Shown here in pieces: positions 9,212-17,307 of a stretch of 64,000 nucleotides of DNA. Location: NCBI RefSeq assembly GCF_000379965.1, contig NZ_KB904327.1, positions 434,001 through 498,000 on the forward strand, given 5' to 3'. Origin of the DNA: Hoylesella nanceiensis DSM 19126 = JCM 15639. GTDB taxonomy: Bacteria; Bacteroidota; Bacteroidia; Bacteroidales; Bacteroidaceae. A program made the translations under genes and the position numbers. The notes under the pieces were generated by a model. It was given only the letters and a program-made list of their open reading frames with translations, made no database searches and was not told where the DNA came from. The first letter of the stretch is position 1, and every line of letters starts with the position of its first letter.

Positions 9212-9220
9212 TATCTTTGC
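9212..9220 (+). promoter_or_regulatory. -7 box for engB-ABC-F
   Basis: TATCTTTGC lies 88 bases before the engB ATG and matches TAnnTTTGC. No TTTG box is found at the usual spacing. Confidence 0.5.
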
Positions 9221-9308
9221 AAATAAATATTGGTATCCAAAAGGAATGTAATTAGAATATCATCTCTATCCTTTTAAGATACAATACTCATTCTTTAAAA
9301 CAACAAAC

Positions 9309-9920
9309 ATGGAAATAAAGAAGTCTGAATTCGTGGTTTCTTCACCCACAGTGAGCAAGTGTCCCACTGATAATAAATACGAATATGCCTTTATTGGCAG
9401 ATCAAATGTAGGCAAATCGAGCCTCATCAATATGCTTTGCGCACATAAAGGACTAGCAAAAACTTCATCAAAACCGGGTAAAACGCTACTTATTAACCAC
9501 TTTATTATTAATAATGAATGGTATTTAGTAGACCTTCCTGGCTATGGATATGCCAAACAATCAAAAGCAGTTCAAAAGAAATTGCAACAAATGATATCAC
9601 AATATATATTGCAAAGAGAGCAACTTATCAACCTATTTGTATTGATTGATATCCGCCATCCACAACAAAAAATAGACCGAGAGTTTATCGATTGGCTCGG
9701 AGCAAGTCAAGTTCCGTTTACTATTATCTTTACAAAAGCTGATAAACTAGGTCCCGTTGCGGCTCAAAAGAATGCTAGTGCGTGGATGAAAGCATTACAA
9801 GACGCTTGGGAAGAACTTCCTCCTTACTTTATAACAAGTGCAGAAAAGAAGATAGGAAGAGACGACGTATTGAATTATATCGACCAAATTAACGAATCAC
9901 TCGACACCAATGGCAAGTAA
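9309..9920 (+). CDS. engB: Ribosome-biogenesis GTPase EngB (YihA/YsxC)
   Basis: EngB is a small GTPase needed for maturation of the 50S ribosomal subunit. The 203-residue product carries the G motifs in order: GRSNVGKS (residues 30-37), DLPGYGYA (G3), FTKADKL (G4) and a late TSA (G5). The length is typical. It overlaps the next gene by 11 bases, so the two are translated together, and the pair ends at a strong hairpin at 11726-11769. Confidence 0.95.
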   Translation: MEIKKSEFVVSSPTVSKCPTDNKYEYAFIGRSNVGKSSLINMLCAHKGLAKTSSKPGKTLLINHFIINNEWYLVDLPGYGYAKQSKAVQKKLQQMISQYILQREQLINLFVLIDIRHPQQKIDREFIDWLGASQVPFTIIFTKADKLGPVAAQKNASAWMKALQDAWEELPPYFITSAEKKIGRDDVLNYIDQINESLDTNGK

Positions 9921-11697
9921 TATCCCTTATCTTGATATTCAGAATTTATCGAAATCGTTTGGCACACAAACGCTATTTCACAACATTTCGTTTTCTATTT
10001 CTGAAGGACAAAGAGTGGGATTAATAGCCAAGAATGGTACTGGTAAGAGCACCCTATTATCTATTCTCACAGGAAAAGAAAGTCAAGACGAAGGTAATAT
10101 CATCTTTAAAAGAGACTTAAGTGTGGGCTTTTTAGAACAAAGCCCACACTTTAATCCTGATGATACGGTACTAGAAGCATGCTTTAACCACAATGGTAAC
10201 GAAGAAAAGATACTAAAAGCAAAGCAAATTCTAACTCAATTAAAGATAACAGACCTTGCTCAACCCATCAAAGAGCTAAGCGGTGGACAGCAAAAACGAG
10301 TGGCTTTAGCTAATGTATTGATTACCAATCCAGATTTATTGATATTAGATGAGCCTACAAACCATTTGGATCTTGACATGATTATATGGCTTGAGGGTTT
10401 CTTATCACGTGGAAATAAAACCTTATTAATGGTTACTCACGATCGATATTTCTTAGATAGAGTGTGCAATAGCATCATAGAGCTAGACAATTCTATGATT
10501 TTCACCTACAAAGGTAACTATGCTTACTTCTTAGATAAACGACAAGAACGTATCAATAACGCTAAGGCTGAAATACAACATGCCAATAACTTATATAGAA
10601 GAGAGTTGGAATGGATGCGCAGACAGCCTCAAGCTAGAGGACATAAAGCAAGATATCGTGAAGAGGCTTTCTATGAATTAGAGAAGATTGCTAAACAAAG
10701 AATAGAAGAAAGGCAGATTCGTTTAAAGTCGAAAAATGTCTATATTGGTTCTAAAATATTTGAATGTCAATATGTTTCAAAGGCTTGGAGTCCTGAAAAG
10801 ATTATCTTAAAAGACTTCTATTACAACTTTTCTCGATTTGAAAAGATGGGTATCGTGGGCGATAATGGCACAGGAAAGTCTACATTTATAAAGATGTTAC
10901 TAGGCGAAGTTGCCCCTGATAGCGGTAAATTTGATATCGGAGAGACTGTAAAGTTTGGCTATTTCTCTCAAGAAGGGTTGAAGTTTAACGAGCAACAAAA
11001 GGTGATTGACATTATAAAAGACATCGCCGAATATATTGATTTGGGTGGTGGAAAGCACATGACAGCATCGCAATTCTTGCAGCATTTCATGTTTACTCCC
11101 GAACAACAACACAACTATGTATATAAACTTAGCGGTGGAGAGAAACGCAAACTCTATCTCTGTACTGTTTTAATGCATAACCCAAATTTCTTAGTTCTCG
11201 ACGAACCCACTAATGATTTGGATATTCAAACGCTTCAAGTATTAGAAGAATACCTACAAGATTTTCCTGGTTGCGTTATAATTATTAGCCACGACCGTTA
11301 TTTTATGGATAAAATCATAGACCATTTATTGGTTTTTGAAGGTCAAGGACGTATTAAAGACTTCCCCGGGAACTACACCCAATATCGTGAATGGGCTAAT
11401 CTACAGCCTCAAGAAAAAGCTCCAACAACTAGCAATTCAAAAGAGGATAGCGATCCAAAGAAAAACTATCGCAATGATACTAAGCGTAAATTAAGTTATA
11501 AAGAGAAGCGAGAATTTGAACAACTTGAAGAAGAAATAATTCAACTTGAAAAAGAACAAAAGGCTTTGGAAGATGCTCTTTCGGGCTCAGAGCTATCGGT
11601 TGAAGAAATAACAGAAAAGAGTAAACGATTGGCTAGCTTAAAAAATGAGTTAGACGAGAAGTCGTTTAGATGGCTAGAGTTAAGCGAATTGAACTAA
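9910..11697 (+). CDS. ABC-F family ATPase (Uup-like)
   Basis: Two ABC ATPase domains lie in tandem with no membrane segment, as in ABC-F translation factors. The first has Walker [10 protein letters not shown], signature LSGGQQKR and Walker [14 protein letters not shown]; the second has [17 protein letters not shown] and [14 protein letters not shown] charged linker separates them, and a C-terminal coiled coil (about residues 515-585, rich in Glu and Lys) matches the Uup subgroup. ABC-F proteins act on the ribosome; whether this one gives antibiotic protection cannot be told from sequence. It overlaps engB by 11 bases, which fits a ribosome-related pair. Confidence 0.9.
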   Translation: MASNIPYLDIQNLSKSFGTQTLFHNISFSISEGQRVGLIAKNGTGKSTLLSILTGKESQDEGNIIFKRDLSVGFLEQSPHFNPDDTVLEACFNHNGNEEKILKAKQILTQLKITDLAQPIKELSGGQQKRVALANVLITNPDLLILDEPTNHLDLDMIIWLEGFLSRGNKTLLMVTHDRYFLDRVCNSIIELDNSMIFTYKGNYAYFLDKRQERINNAKAEIQHANNLYRRELEWMRRQPQARGHKARYREEAFYELEKIAKQRIEERQIRLKSKNVYIGSKIFECQYVSKAWSPEKIILKDFYYNFSRFEKMGIVGDNGTGKSTFIKMLLGEVAPDSGKFDIGETVKFGYFSQEGLKFNEQQKVIDIIKDIAEYIDLGGGKHMTASQFLQHFMFTPEQQHNYVYKLSGGEKRKLYLCTVLMHNPNFLVLDEPTNDLDIQTLQVLEEYLQDFPGCVIIISHDRYFMDKIIDHLLVFEGQGRIKDFPGNYTQYREWANLQPQEKAPTTSNSKEDSDPKKNYRNDTKRKLSYKEKREFEQLEEEIIQLEKEQKALEDALSGSELSVEEITEKSKRLASLKNELDEKSFRWLELSELN

Positions 11698-11725
11698 TAC
11701 TCTCCCACTCTTTTAATACAACAAG

Positions 11726-11769
11726 AAAGCAATAGATGTTTAAATAAACATTTGTTGCTTTTTATTTTT
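11726..11769 (+). terminator. Terminator of the engB-ABC-F operon
   Basis: Two nested stems, AAAGCAA/TTGCTTT and ATGTTTA/TAAACAT, are separated by 3-nt internal loops, followed by TTTTATTTTT. It lies 29 bases after the ABC-F stop. Confidence 0.75.
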
Positions 11770-11938
11770 ACACAAATAGATGTTTCTTATCTTATTTATA
11801 GCTCTCCCATTTATCTCTATGTCTCTCAATAAATAGAAGTCTTCTCGCTTTCTTGGCAAGCTTTTAACTATTTAATATCAACAGGATTATTTCCTTACAA
11901 AATCAATAACTTTACTTTATTGCACATCTATCTTTAAA

Positions 11939-12026
11939 AAAAAAATAGCTTTTACAATGTAATATCAATGCTTTTATATTGCAATAGCAATGTAATTAGG
12001 ATACAAAAGCATAGCTTTTGTAATTG
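11939..12026. repeat. Four-unit 22-bp intergenic array, copy B
   Basis: Units start at 11939, 11961, 11983 and 12005. The first two and the fourth carry TTTT at unit positions 12-15; the third has AATT there. All keep AA at positions 1-2 and a CAATG or CATAG-like core. The array lies in the convergent gap 11698-12105 between the ABC-F and AraC genes, between their two terminator hairpins, so a role in initiating either gene is unlikely. Confidence 0.85.
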
Positions 12027-12058
12027 ATGAATAAAAGAATTTGCTCTTGAAAGAAATA

Positions 12059-12096
12059 CAAATAAAAAGAGATAGATTGCTTTTATCTATCTCTTT
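12059..12096 (-). terminator. Terminator of the AraC-family gene
   Basis: AAAGAGATAGAT and ATCTATCTCTTT form a perfect 12-bp stem with a 7-nt loop (12066-12096). On the minus strand it is followed by a T-rich run. It begins 10 bases after the stop codon. Confidence 0.75.
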
Positions 12097-12105
12097 CTAT
12101 AACAA

Positions 12106-12954
12106 TTATAGTGTTCCTTGAACCTTATGGGCACTTCGATAACGCAAAGGTGAAACGCCAACATAATGCTTAAAATAGCGTCCGAATGATGATTGATCTT
12201 GGAAATTGAACTCATTCGCAATATCTTTCATACTTAATTGAGAACCTGTTAGCAACTGCTTTGCTCGCATAATGGTTACATCTACAATCCATTGCATCAC
12301 ACTTTTTCCTGAAACTTCTTTAATAACCACAGAGAAATAGGCTGGTGAAAGATGCTGTTCATCGGCATAAAAAGCCACAGTTCGTTTACTAGGATAATTT
12401 AAAAGCAATGAACTGATAAATCTATCATAGATCGTTTCGTTATGAGTTCGAGGCAAAGAGTCTATTGGTTTCGACTCAAAAAAGACATTCAAGACATCGA
12501 AACATCCGAAAGTTACAATAGAGATAAGGGCTTCTTGAATAAACTTTCTATTGCTATCGATCGCTATTTCCTTATAAAAGCCTGCTCGGTCTGTAATCAA
12601 TCTCACCACCTCATCAATACGTGTACGTTGTTCTTCTCCTAAACGTACACATGGATTCTGTCTTAATCGTATTCTGTATTCAAGAGGAAGGGCCGCAATT
12701 GGACGGTAAAATATATCTTGAGTCTCTTCTATTATGATTGCAAGAAAATCGTCACTTGCCTCATGAATTGTTAATTCTCCATACGGAATATAAAGACAAA
12801 GATCGTTTACTGTAATATGATATTGTTTCTTTCCTAATGAAACATGCGCTCTACCTCGTACACAAAGAAAGAAACCATACACGTTTTTTGACGTAAAATC
12901 CTGAGCTGTTCTGACGTTTTTTAAATTAAAACTCTTAATTAGACTATTTGTCAT
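12106..12954 (-). CDS. AraC-family transcriptional regulator
   Basis: The 282-residue product has an N-terminal cupin-like effector domain (about 1-150) and a C-terminal double helix-turn-helix. The second helix region reads MKDIANEFNFQDQSSFGRYF and ends with HYVGVSPLRYR, the AraC signature. The effector is unknown. It is monocistronic, bounded by its own terminator. The nearest operons are nhaD (upstream, same strand) and the ABC-F gene; no target can be assigned. A 17-bp dyad (13177-13193) and a larger inverted repeat lie in its upstream gap. Confidence 0.9.
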   Translation of the reverse strand: MTNSLIKSFNLKNVRTAQDFTSKNVYGFFLCVRGRAHVSLGKKQYHITVNDLCLYIPYGELTIHEASDDFLAIIIEETQDIFYRPIAALPLEYRIRLRQNPCVRLGEEQRTRIDEVVRLITDRAGFYKEIAIDSNRKFIQEALISIVTFGCFDVLNVFFESKPIDSLPRTHNETIYDRFISSLLLNYPSKRTVAFYADEQHLSPAYFSVVIKEVSGKSVMQWIVDVTIMRAKQLLTGSQLSMKDIANEFNFQDQSSFGRYFKHYVGVSPLRYRSAHKVQGTL

Positions 12955-12976
12955 AGGATAAAAATATTCTGTGAAA

Positions 12977-12984
12977 CAAAGGTA
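12977..12984 (-). promoter_or_regulatory. -7 box for the AraC gene
   Basis: On the minus strand TACCTTTG lies 22 bases before the ATG, implying a short leader. No well-spaced -33 box is visible. Confidence 0.45.
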
Positions 12985-13176
12985 ATTATTTAATCAAGGA
13001 AATGTTTGTTAGTCCTAACTTTTCTGTAAAAAAAACATTTATATCGCATATTTCTTATACAAAGTTCTATTAATTTATTATATAATAAGACGCTATAAAA
13101 CGAAATATTGTATATTTTTAGACTGCAAAAGATGCATATCTTAAAATATAAGAAAGTATAATGTTTTTATAAAAGC

Positions 13177-13193
13177 ACTTACATTCTGTAAGT
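13177..13193. promoter_or_regulatory. 17-bp dyad, operator-like
   Basis: ACTTACA-TTC-TGTAAGT is a perfect 7-bp inverted repeat with a 3-bp centre in non-coding DNA, about 220 bases upstream of the AraC gene. It has the size of a dimeric regulator site, but no function is shown. Confidence 0.3.
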
Positions 13194-13230
13194 ATAGACT
13201 TGTTATCGTTTACTTGAAGTTATTTAATGT

Positions 13231-13292
13231 AAGGAATAAACTTTGGTGTTACTTGAAAATATAACATCTTATAACCTCAAAGTCCATTCCTT
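13231..13292. terminator. Inverted repeat downstream of nhaD
   Basis: AAGGAAT pairs with ATTCCTT and ACTTTG pairs with CAAAGT, with matched 2-nt internal loops and a loop of about 32 nt. It starts 72 bases past the nhaD stop. It may end the nhaD transcript, although neither side has a long T run. Confidence 0.45.
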
Positions 13293-13364
13293 TTATCTTA
13301 AGACTACTAACTTGTTTTGCCTAATAAACAACGAAGTTAATATTCTATTGAGTAGTTATTGAGT

Positions 13365-14705
13365 TTACCACAAATAAGTTCTGATCACCCAATAGCAGAA
13401 AATTCCAGCTAAATAGCCAACGAATGCTACTCCAGCTACACGCTTTAAATACCATCCAAAGCTAATTTTTTCGAGTCCCATAACAACAACTCCAGCCGCA
13501 CTTCCAATGATAAGGATAGATCCACCCACTCCTGCACAGTACGCTAAGAGCTGCCAAAAGATTCCATCTACAGCCATATCACCTGTAGGAGTCACTGTAT
13601 ACATACCCATACAGCCTGCAACTAGAGGCACATTGTCTACAATACTTGATAAAACTCCAATGAGTCCTGTTACAATAAAGTGGTTTCCTGCAGATACATC
13701 GTTAAGCCAAATACCAAGATTTTCTAGTACTTTAATTTCTTCTAGACATGCAACTGCCATCAAAATACCTAAGAAGAACAGGATAGTTGACATTTCAATA
13801 TGAGCAATTAGATTAGCAACTCTGTGCTTTATACCCTCATTATCGCCATGTTCTGCACGATAGAATATTTCAGTTGCAGTCCAAAGAACGCCTAATACCA
13901 ATAATATTCCAACGAAAGGAGGCAAATGTGTGATTGATTTAAATATCGGAACAAAGATTAAACCACCCACTCCAAGTACAAAGATGATTTTTCTTTGAGT
14001 CTTAGAAAAATCTAATACTTCATAATCCGTAGCCATATTAGAATCTACAAGGGCGAGTTCTCCTTTCAAAGAACGTTGAAGTAGAAGCGTAGGGATAATC
14101 ATTGACACCAAAGAAGGGATGAAAATCTCTTCCATTACGCCTGCAGCTGTAATCACACCTTTATTCCAAAGCATAATAGTTGTTACGTCTCCAATAGGTG
14201 AAAAGGCACCTCCTGAGTTTGCTGCAATAATCACTAACGATGCATATATCATGCGATCCTTATGATTTGGCACAAGTTTTCGAAGAACCATGATCATTAC
14301 TATACTCGTAGTTAGATTGTCGAGAATAGCTGAAAGGAAGAAAGTTATAAATACAATACGCCACAATAAGGTTCTTTTTCCACGTGTTTGAAGGATATCT
14401 CTCACAAAGTTAAAGCCACCATTCTTATCTACTACCTCTACAATTGTCATGGCTCCCATAAGGAAGAACAATGTTTCTGCAGTTCCACCGAGATGATGAT
14501 CGATTATACCTGCAATGGTTGAAGCGGTCGTTTCTGGTGTTAATCCGGCGATATATTCACCTGGATTAATCATAAACAATGTCCAACAGCCTACAAACAT
14601 CAATAAAGCTATAGCCGCTTTATTTATCTTTGTGAATCCTTCTAACGCTATACAGAGATAGCCAATCACAAAAACTACTACGATTAATAATGTTAAACTT
14701 ACCAT
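13365..14705 (-). CDS. nhaD: NhaD-type Na+/H+ antiporter
   Basis: This 446-residue polytopic protein of the ArsB/NhaD superfamily has about eleven to twelve hydrophobic segments. Recognisable stretches are FFLMGAMTIVEVVDKNGGF, ILDNLTTSIVMIMVLRKLVP, NSGGAFSPIGDVTTIMLWNKG and SSIVDNVPLVAGCMGMY; the paired D-N-x-T and D-N-x-P motifs are typical of NhaD. The protein would export Na+ in exchange for protons at the inner membrane. This fits a cell that also carries Na+-NQR and uses a sodium circuit. It is transcribed alone from the promoter at 14739-14774. Confidence 0.92.
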   Translation of the reverse strand: MVSLTLLIVVVFVIGYLCIALEGFTKINKAAIALLMFVGCWTLFMINPGEYIAGLTPETTASTIAGIIDHHLGGTAETLFFLMGAMTIVEVVDKNGGFNFVRDILQTRGKRTLLWRIVFITFFLSAILDNLTTSIVMIMVLRKLVPNHKDRMIYASLVIIAANSGGAFSPIGDVTTIMLWNKGVITAAGVMEEIFIPSLVSMIIPTLLLQRSLKGELALVDSNMATDYEVLDFSKTQRKIIFVLGVGGLIFVPIFKSITHLPPFVGILLVLGVLWTATEIFYRAEHGDNEGIKHRVANLIAHIEMSTILFFLGILMAVACLEEIKVLENLGIWLNDVSAGNHFIVTGLIGVLSSIVDNVPLVAGCMGMYTVTPTGDMAVDGIFWQLLAYCAGVGGSILIIGSAAGVVVMGLEKISFGWYLKRVAGVAFVGYLAGIFCYWVIRTYLW

Positions 14706-14738
14706 TTATTTATATATATTACTTGTTTTATTTTCGCT

Positions 14739-14774
14739 GCAAAGGTAAGAAATATATTTTATTTTCTTTGCAAA
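14739..14774 (-). promoter_or_regulatory. Promoter for nhaD
   Basis: The minus strand reads TTTG (14774-14771), 23 bases, TACCTTTGC (14747-14739). The spacing is at the long end for this promoter class. Confidence 0.5.
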
Positions 14775-14829
14775 TATTTATTTTTCGCATTATAACTCTC
14801 CACATATTTATATTTAAGAGATATTTTCT

Positions 14830-16878
14830 TCATTTTCGATGACGAGGATTATAGATGATATCCGACAATGTTTCTTTGCCCGAAAGGTCTGTAATTACGA
14901 ATGTAAACATCCACTTATTGAGTCTTATTCCTTTCGTTTCTTTATAGGGAAGCTTAATAAGTACCTTGTTCCAACCCTTTTCTAATGTTATACAAACAGG
15001 TTTTCTACCAGTAAAGTTGGCATCTAACAAATTCGTTTCATTATCGACTTCTATTCCACACTGTATCCAGTTAGGTGGCATAATCTCTTTATTATTTATC
15101 CAAATCTTACTTCCTTTATAGTCCCAAGCACCTTTAGGAGGAGCCAAATCATGCTCAGATCTACTATAATTCTGTAGCTCAATCAAGGCACCTACAGTTC
15201 TTTTAGTTGGAGAATAAATGCAAGTAGATGCAAATACCGTATTTCCATACTTCGCATCGCTATAAAGTGATGGAACAATTTTACCCCAAGTGTGTCTTAA
15301 ATAAATTCCTCCTCCAACACATTCACGCACAGAATAAACGCTATCTGCTATCTTTATCGCTTTAGAAGGATTGTAATTCTGTAGCAAGAACATAGAAAGA
15401 GTGTCGTATTTAGATGGAATAGGGTCTGTAATCAGCCATTTTATATTAGTTTGTTTCACATAAGGAATAGGCTCTTTAGATAGAGATTGTTTTTTATGAA
15501 AGATGAATCTTCGTTCCCAATCACGAAAAGATTCAAACTCATCTCCTTGTATTGGCAACATAGTTCCACCCTTTTCAATATATTCTTTGCCCCCTCCTAT
15601 CCACGAACGCTCTGCAGTTGCCAACACACTTGCATAAAAGTTATTTTGCATAAGCATATCTTTCGTAGACGAAAGCTTATGATCATTCCACAAAGCAACC
15701 ACTGATCCAGCTAGATTTGCATTGCCTTTAGGCTGATAATAGATGTTACTTTTATATATTCCCACTATATCTGCAAAGACATCAAAATGGTTTATATAGT
15801 TATAACGACAATCAATATTAGGTATTCCCTTAACCATTTTCCCTGCAGTACTCCACAAATGAGCCATATCTACATCGTTAAACTCTCCTTGAATAGGCAT
15901 CCAAATAACACATTTTCTTCCTAACTGATGAATATAAGCTGCTATTTCTTTTATAAAATGAGGATAAACTATACGCTTTTCGTCTGCTCCTATATGTATA
16001 AAAGGAGCATTAGGAAAGGTTTGAGCCACTTCTTTTAGAATCACTTTCAACTCTTTCATTCCTTCATCTGTTTGCATATCATGCCCCATTGCCCGCACAA
16101 AAGCATCGCTATGTCCAGGCATATCTATCTCGGGAATGATGGTTATACCATGCATTTTTGCATATTTCTCCAACGAAGTACATTCTTCTTGGGTATAAAA
16201 CAAACCTTTGTGTCTTATCATTGCAGTGGCATGAGTGAGCTGTGGATAAGCTTTCACCTCAAATCTCCATGCTTGATTCTCGGTAAGATGCCAATGAAAG
16301 GTATTGATTTTGAAACGAGATAAAAGGCGAATTTGCGTCTTTAGGTCTTCAATAGAGATGTAAGAACGACCTGTATCATGCATAAATCCCCTCAATTTAA
16401 ACGCTGGATAATCCACAATCTCAACACATTCTATCAACGAGTTATTTGGAGTTCCTTCTGACAACTGCTCTAAAGTCTGCACAGCTCTTATCACTCCCAC
16501 TTGCGAAACAGCTTTTATCGTTATCTTGTTTGCCTGCACTTTCAAGGAATAACTTTCGTTTTCATAACCCGAAAGCTCATAATCAAAGGTGTTTTTGATT
16601 GAATCTACCAATAGTACTTCAATACAAACAGAAGACGAACTATCAACTTTTACTTTATAATTATTCAAAAATTGTTCTAGATACCAACACTTTACTACCG
16701 ATTTAACTTGTATCTTTCTATTCAAACTAAAGCTTTTTGTTGACGTTTCACTATGCACATATTGTGGTTTAGGCAAGAGATGAATAACCTTTGCCATTGA
16801 GTTCGAAGCATAAATAGTGAGTAAAAAGGATAATAAAAGTGTTTTATACAAAATCATTCTTTTTAAATTCTGTTTCAT
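14830..16878 (-). CDS. Secreted beta-N-acetylhexosaminidase (GH20)
   Basis: GH20 enzymes release terminal GlcNAc or GalNAc from glycans by substrate-assisted catalysis. The 682-residue product has a signal peptide ending near residue 29 (IYASNSMA), an N-terminal GH20b domain and the barrel domain, which includes RGFMHDTGRSYI and WHLTENQAWRFE. The catalytic pair is Asp299-Glu300 in HIGADE, where most relatives have HxGGDE. The C-terminal third is extra and beta-rich, possibly carbohydrate-binding. The enzyme likely acts in the periplasm or at the surface on host mucin glycans or peptidoglycan pieces. There is no SusC/SusD pair nearby, so it is not part of an obvious polysaccharide-utilisation locus. 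Confidence 0.88.
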   Translation of the reverse strand: MKQNLKRMILYKTLLLSFLLTIYASNSMAKVIHLLPKPQYVHSETSTKSFSLNRKIQVKSVVKCWYLEQFLNNYKVKVDSSSSVCIEVLLVDSIKNTFDYELSGYENESYSLKVQANKITIKAVSQVGVIRAVQTLEQLSEGTPNNSLIECVEIVDYPAFKLRGFMHDTGRSYISIEDLKTQIRLLSRFKINTFHWHLTENQAWRFEVKAYPQLTHATAMIRHKGLFYTQEECTSLEKYAKMHGITIIPEIDMPGHSDAFVRAMGHDMQTDEGMKELKVILKEVAQTFPNAPFIHIGADEKRIVYPHFIKEIAAYIHQLGRKCVIWMPIQGEFNDVDMAHLWSTAGKMVKGIPNIDCRYNYINHFDVFADIVGIYKSNIYYQPKGNANLAGSVVALWNDHKLSSTKDMLMQNNFYASVLATAERSWIGGGKEYIEKGGTMLPIQGDEFESFRDWERRFIFHKKQSLSKEPIPYVKQTNIKWLITDPIPSKYDTLSMFLLQNYNPSKAIKIADSVYSVRECVGGGIYLRHTWGKIVPSLYSDAKYGNTVFASTCIYSPTKRTVGALIELQNYSRSEHDLAPPKGAWDYKGSKIWINNKEIMPPNWIQCGIEVDNETNLLDANFTGRKPVCITLEKGWNKVLIKLPYKETKGIRLNKWMFTFVITDLSGKETLSDIIYNPRHRK

Positions 16879-16962
16879 CTTGATATGCTTTTAGTTATTA
16901 TACACTAGCAAGTTTCTATAAAATGCTTAGGTTTAGATTGTATTAAGAGAGGATATTTTTAT

Positions 16963-16971
16963 GCAAATATA
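16963..16971 (-). promoter_or_regulatory. -7 box for the GH20 gene
   Basis: On the minus strand TATATTTGC matches TAnnTTTGC, about 85 bases before the start codon. A -33 box is not clear. Confidence 0.4.
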
Positions 16972-17050
16972 ATGAAAAAGAAAGGAATTGAAGCATAAAA
17001 TCATTGCAGATATAATGCCTTTGAAAACAAGATGTTATCTACCTATTTGC

Positions 17051-17138
17051 AATAGCAATGTAATTAGGTGGTAAAAGCATTGCTATTAGGGTTTAAAAAC
17101 AATGCAATTACACATCAAAAGCAATGCTTTTACTTTTC
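17051..17138. repeat. Four-unit 22-bp intergenic array, copy C
   Basis: Units start at 17051, 17073, 17095 and 17117. Cores read GCAATGT, GCATTGC, ACAATGC and GCAATGC. Unit four has the clean 15-bp dyad AAAAGCAATGCTTTT. The array sits in the divergent gap 16879-17307 between the GH20 and addA genes, between their two -7 boxes. Apart from those boxes and the array, nothing else is seen in the gap. Confidence 0.88.
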
Positions 17139-17265
17139 ACTTCCACTTGATGTAGACATCAAGCTGAAGCATTCTCCCAATAAAGACCCTATCAAAATGC
17201 ACACTGAAAGATAGTTTTTTGAATAAAAGGCTTCATTTTTAGGCTCTTTTTTCAATGATTTTATG

Positions 17266-17273
17266 TAAGTTTG
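17266..17273 (+). promoter_or_regulatory. -7 box for addAB
   Basis: TAAGTTTG matches TAnnTTTG, 34 bases before the addA ATG. Confidence 0.4.
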
Positions 17274-17307
17274 TAATGTTTTTTAAACATCTAGACAAAT
17301 ACAAACA

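Larger units (their letters stand above)
12955..13364. other. 410-bp gap upstream of the AraC gene
   Basis: No gene is seen. The gap contains a -7 box for the AraC gene (TACCTTTG, minus strand, 12984-12977), a tight dyad ACTTACA-N3-TGTAAGT at 13177-13193, and a long inverted repeat at 13231-13292. It has no recognisable in-register 22-bp array. Confidence 0.6.

Noticed and set aside
13129-13195. Another decayed array upstream of the AraC gene
   Set aside because: AAAAGATGCAT and AAAAGCACTTA lie 44 bases apart in register, but the unit between has no core. In such AT-rich DNA this may be chance.
17051-17138. CRISPR array
   Set aside because: The period is only 22 bp, repeats are degenerate, spacers would be 7 bp, and no cas genes are present.
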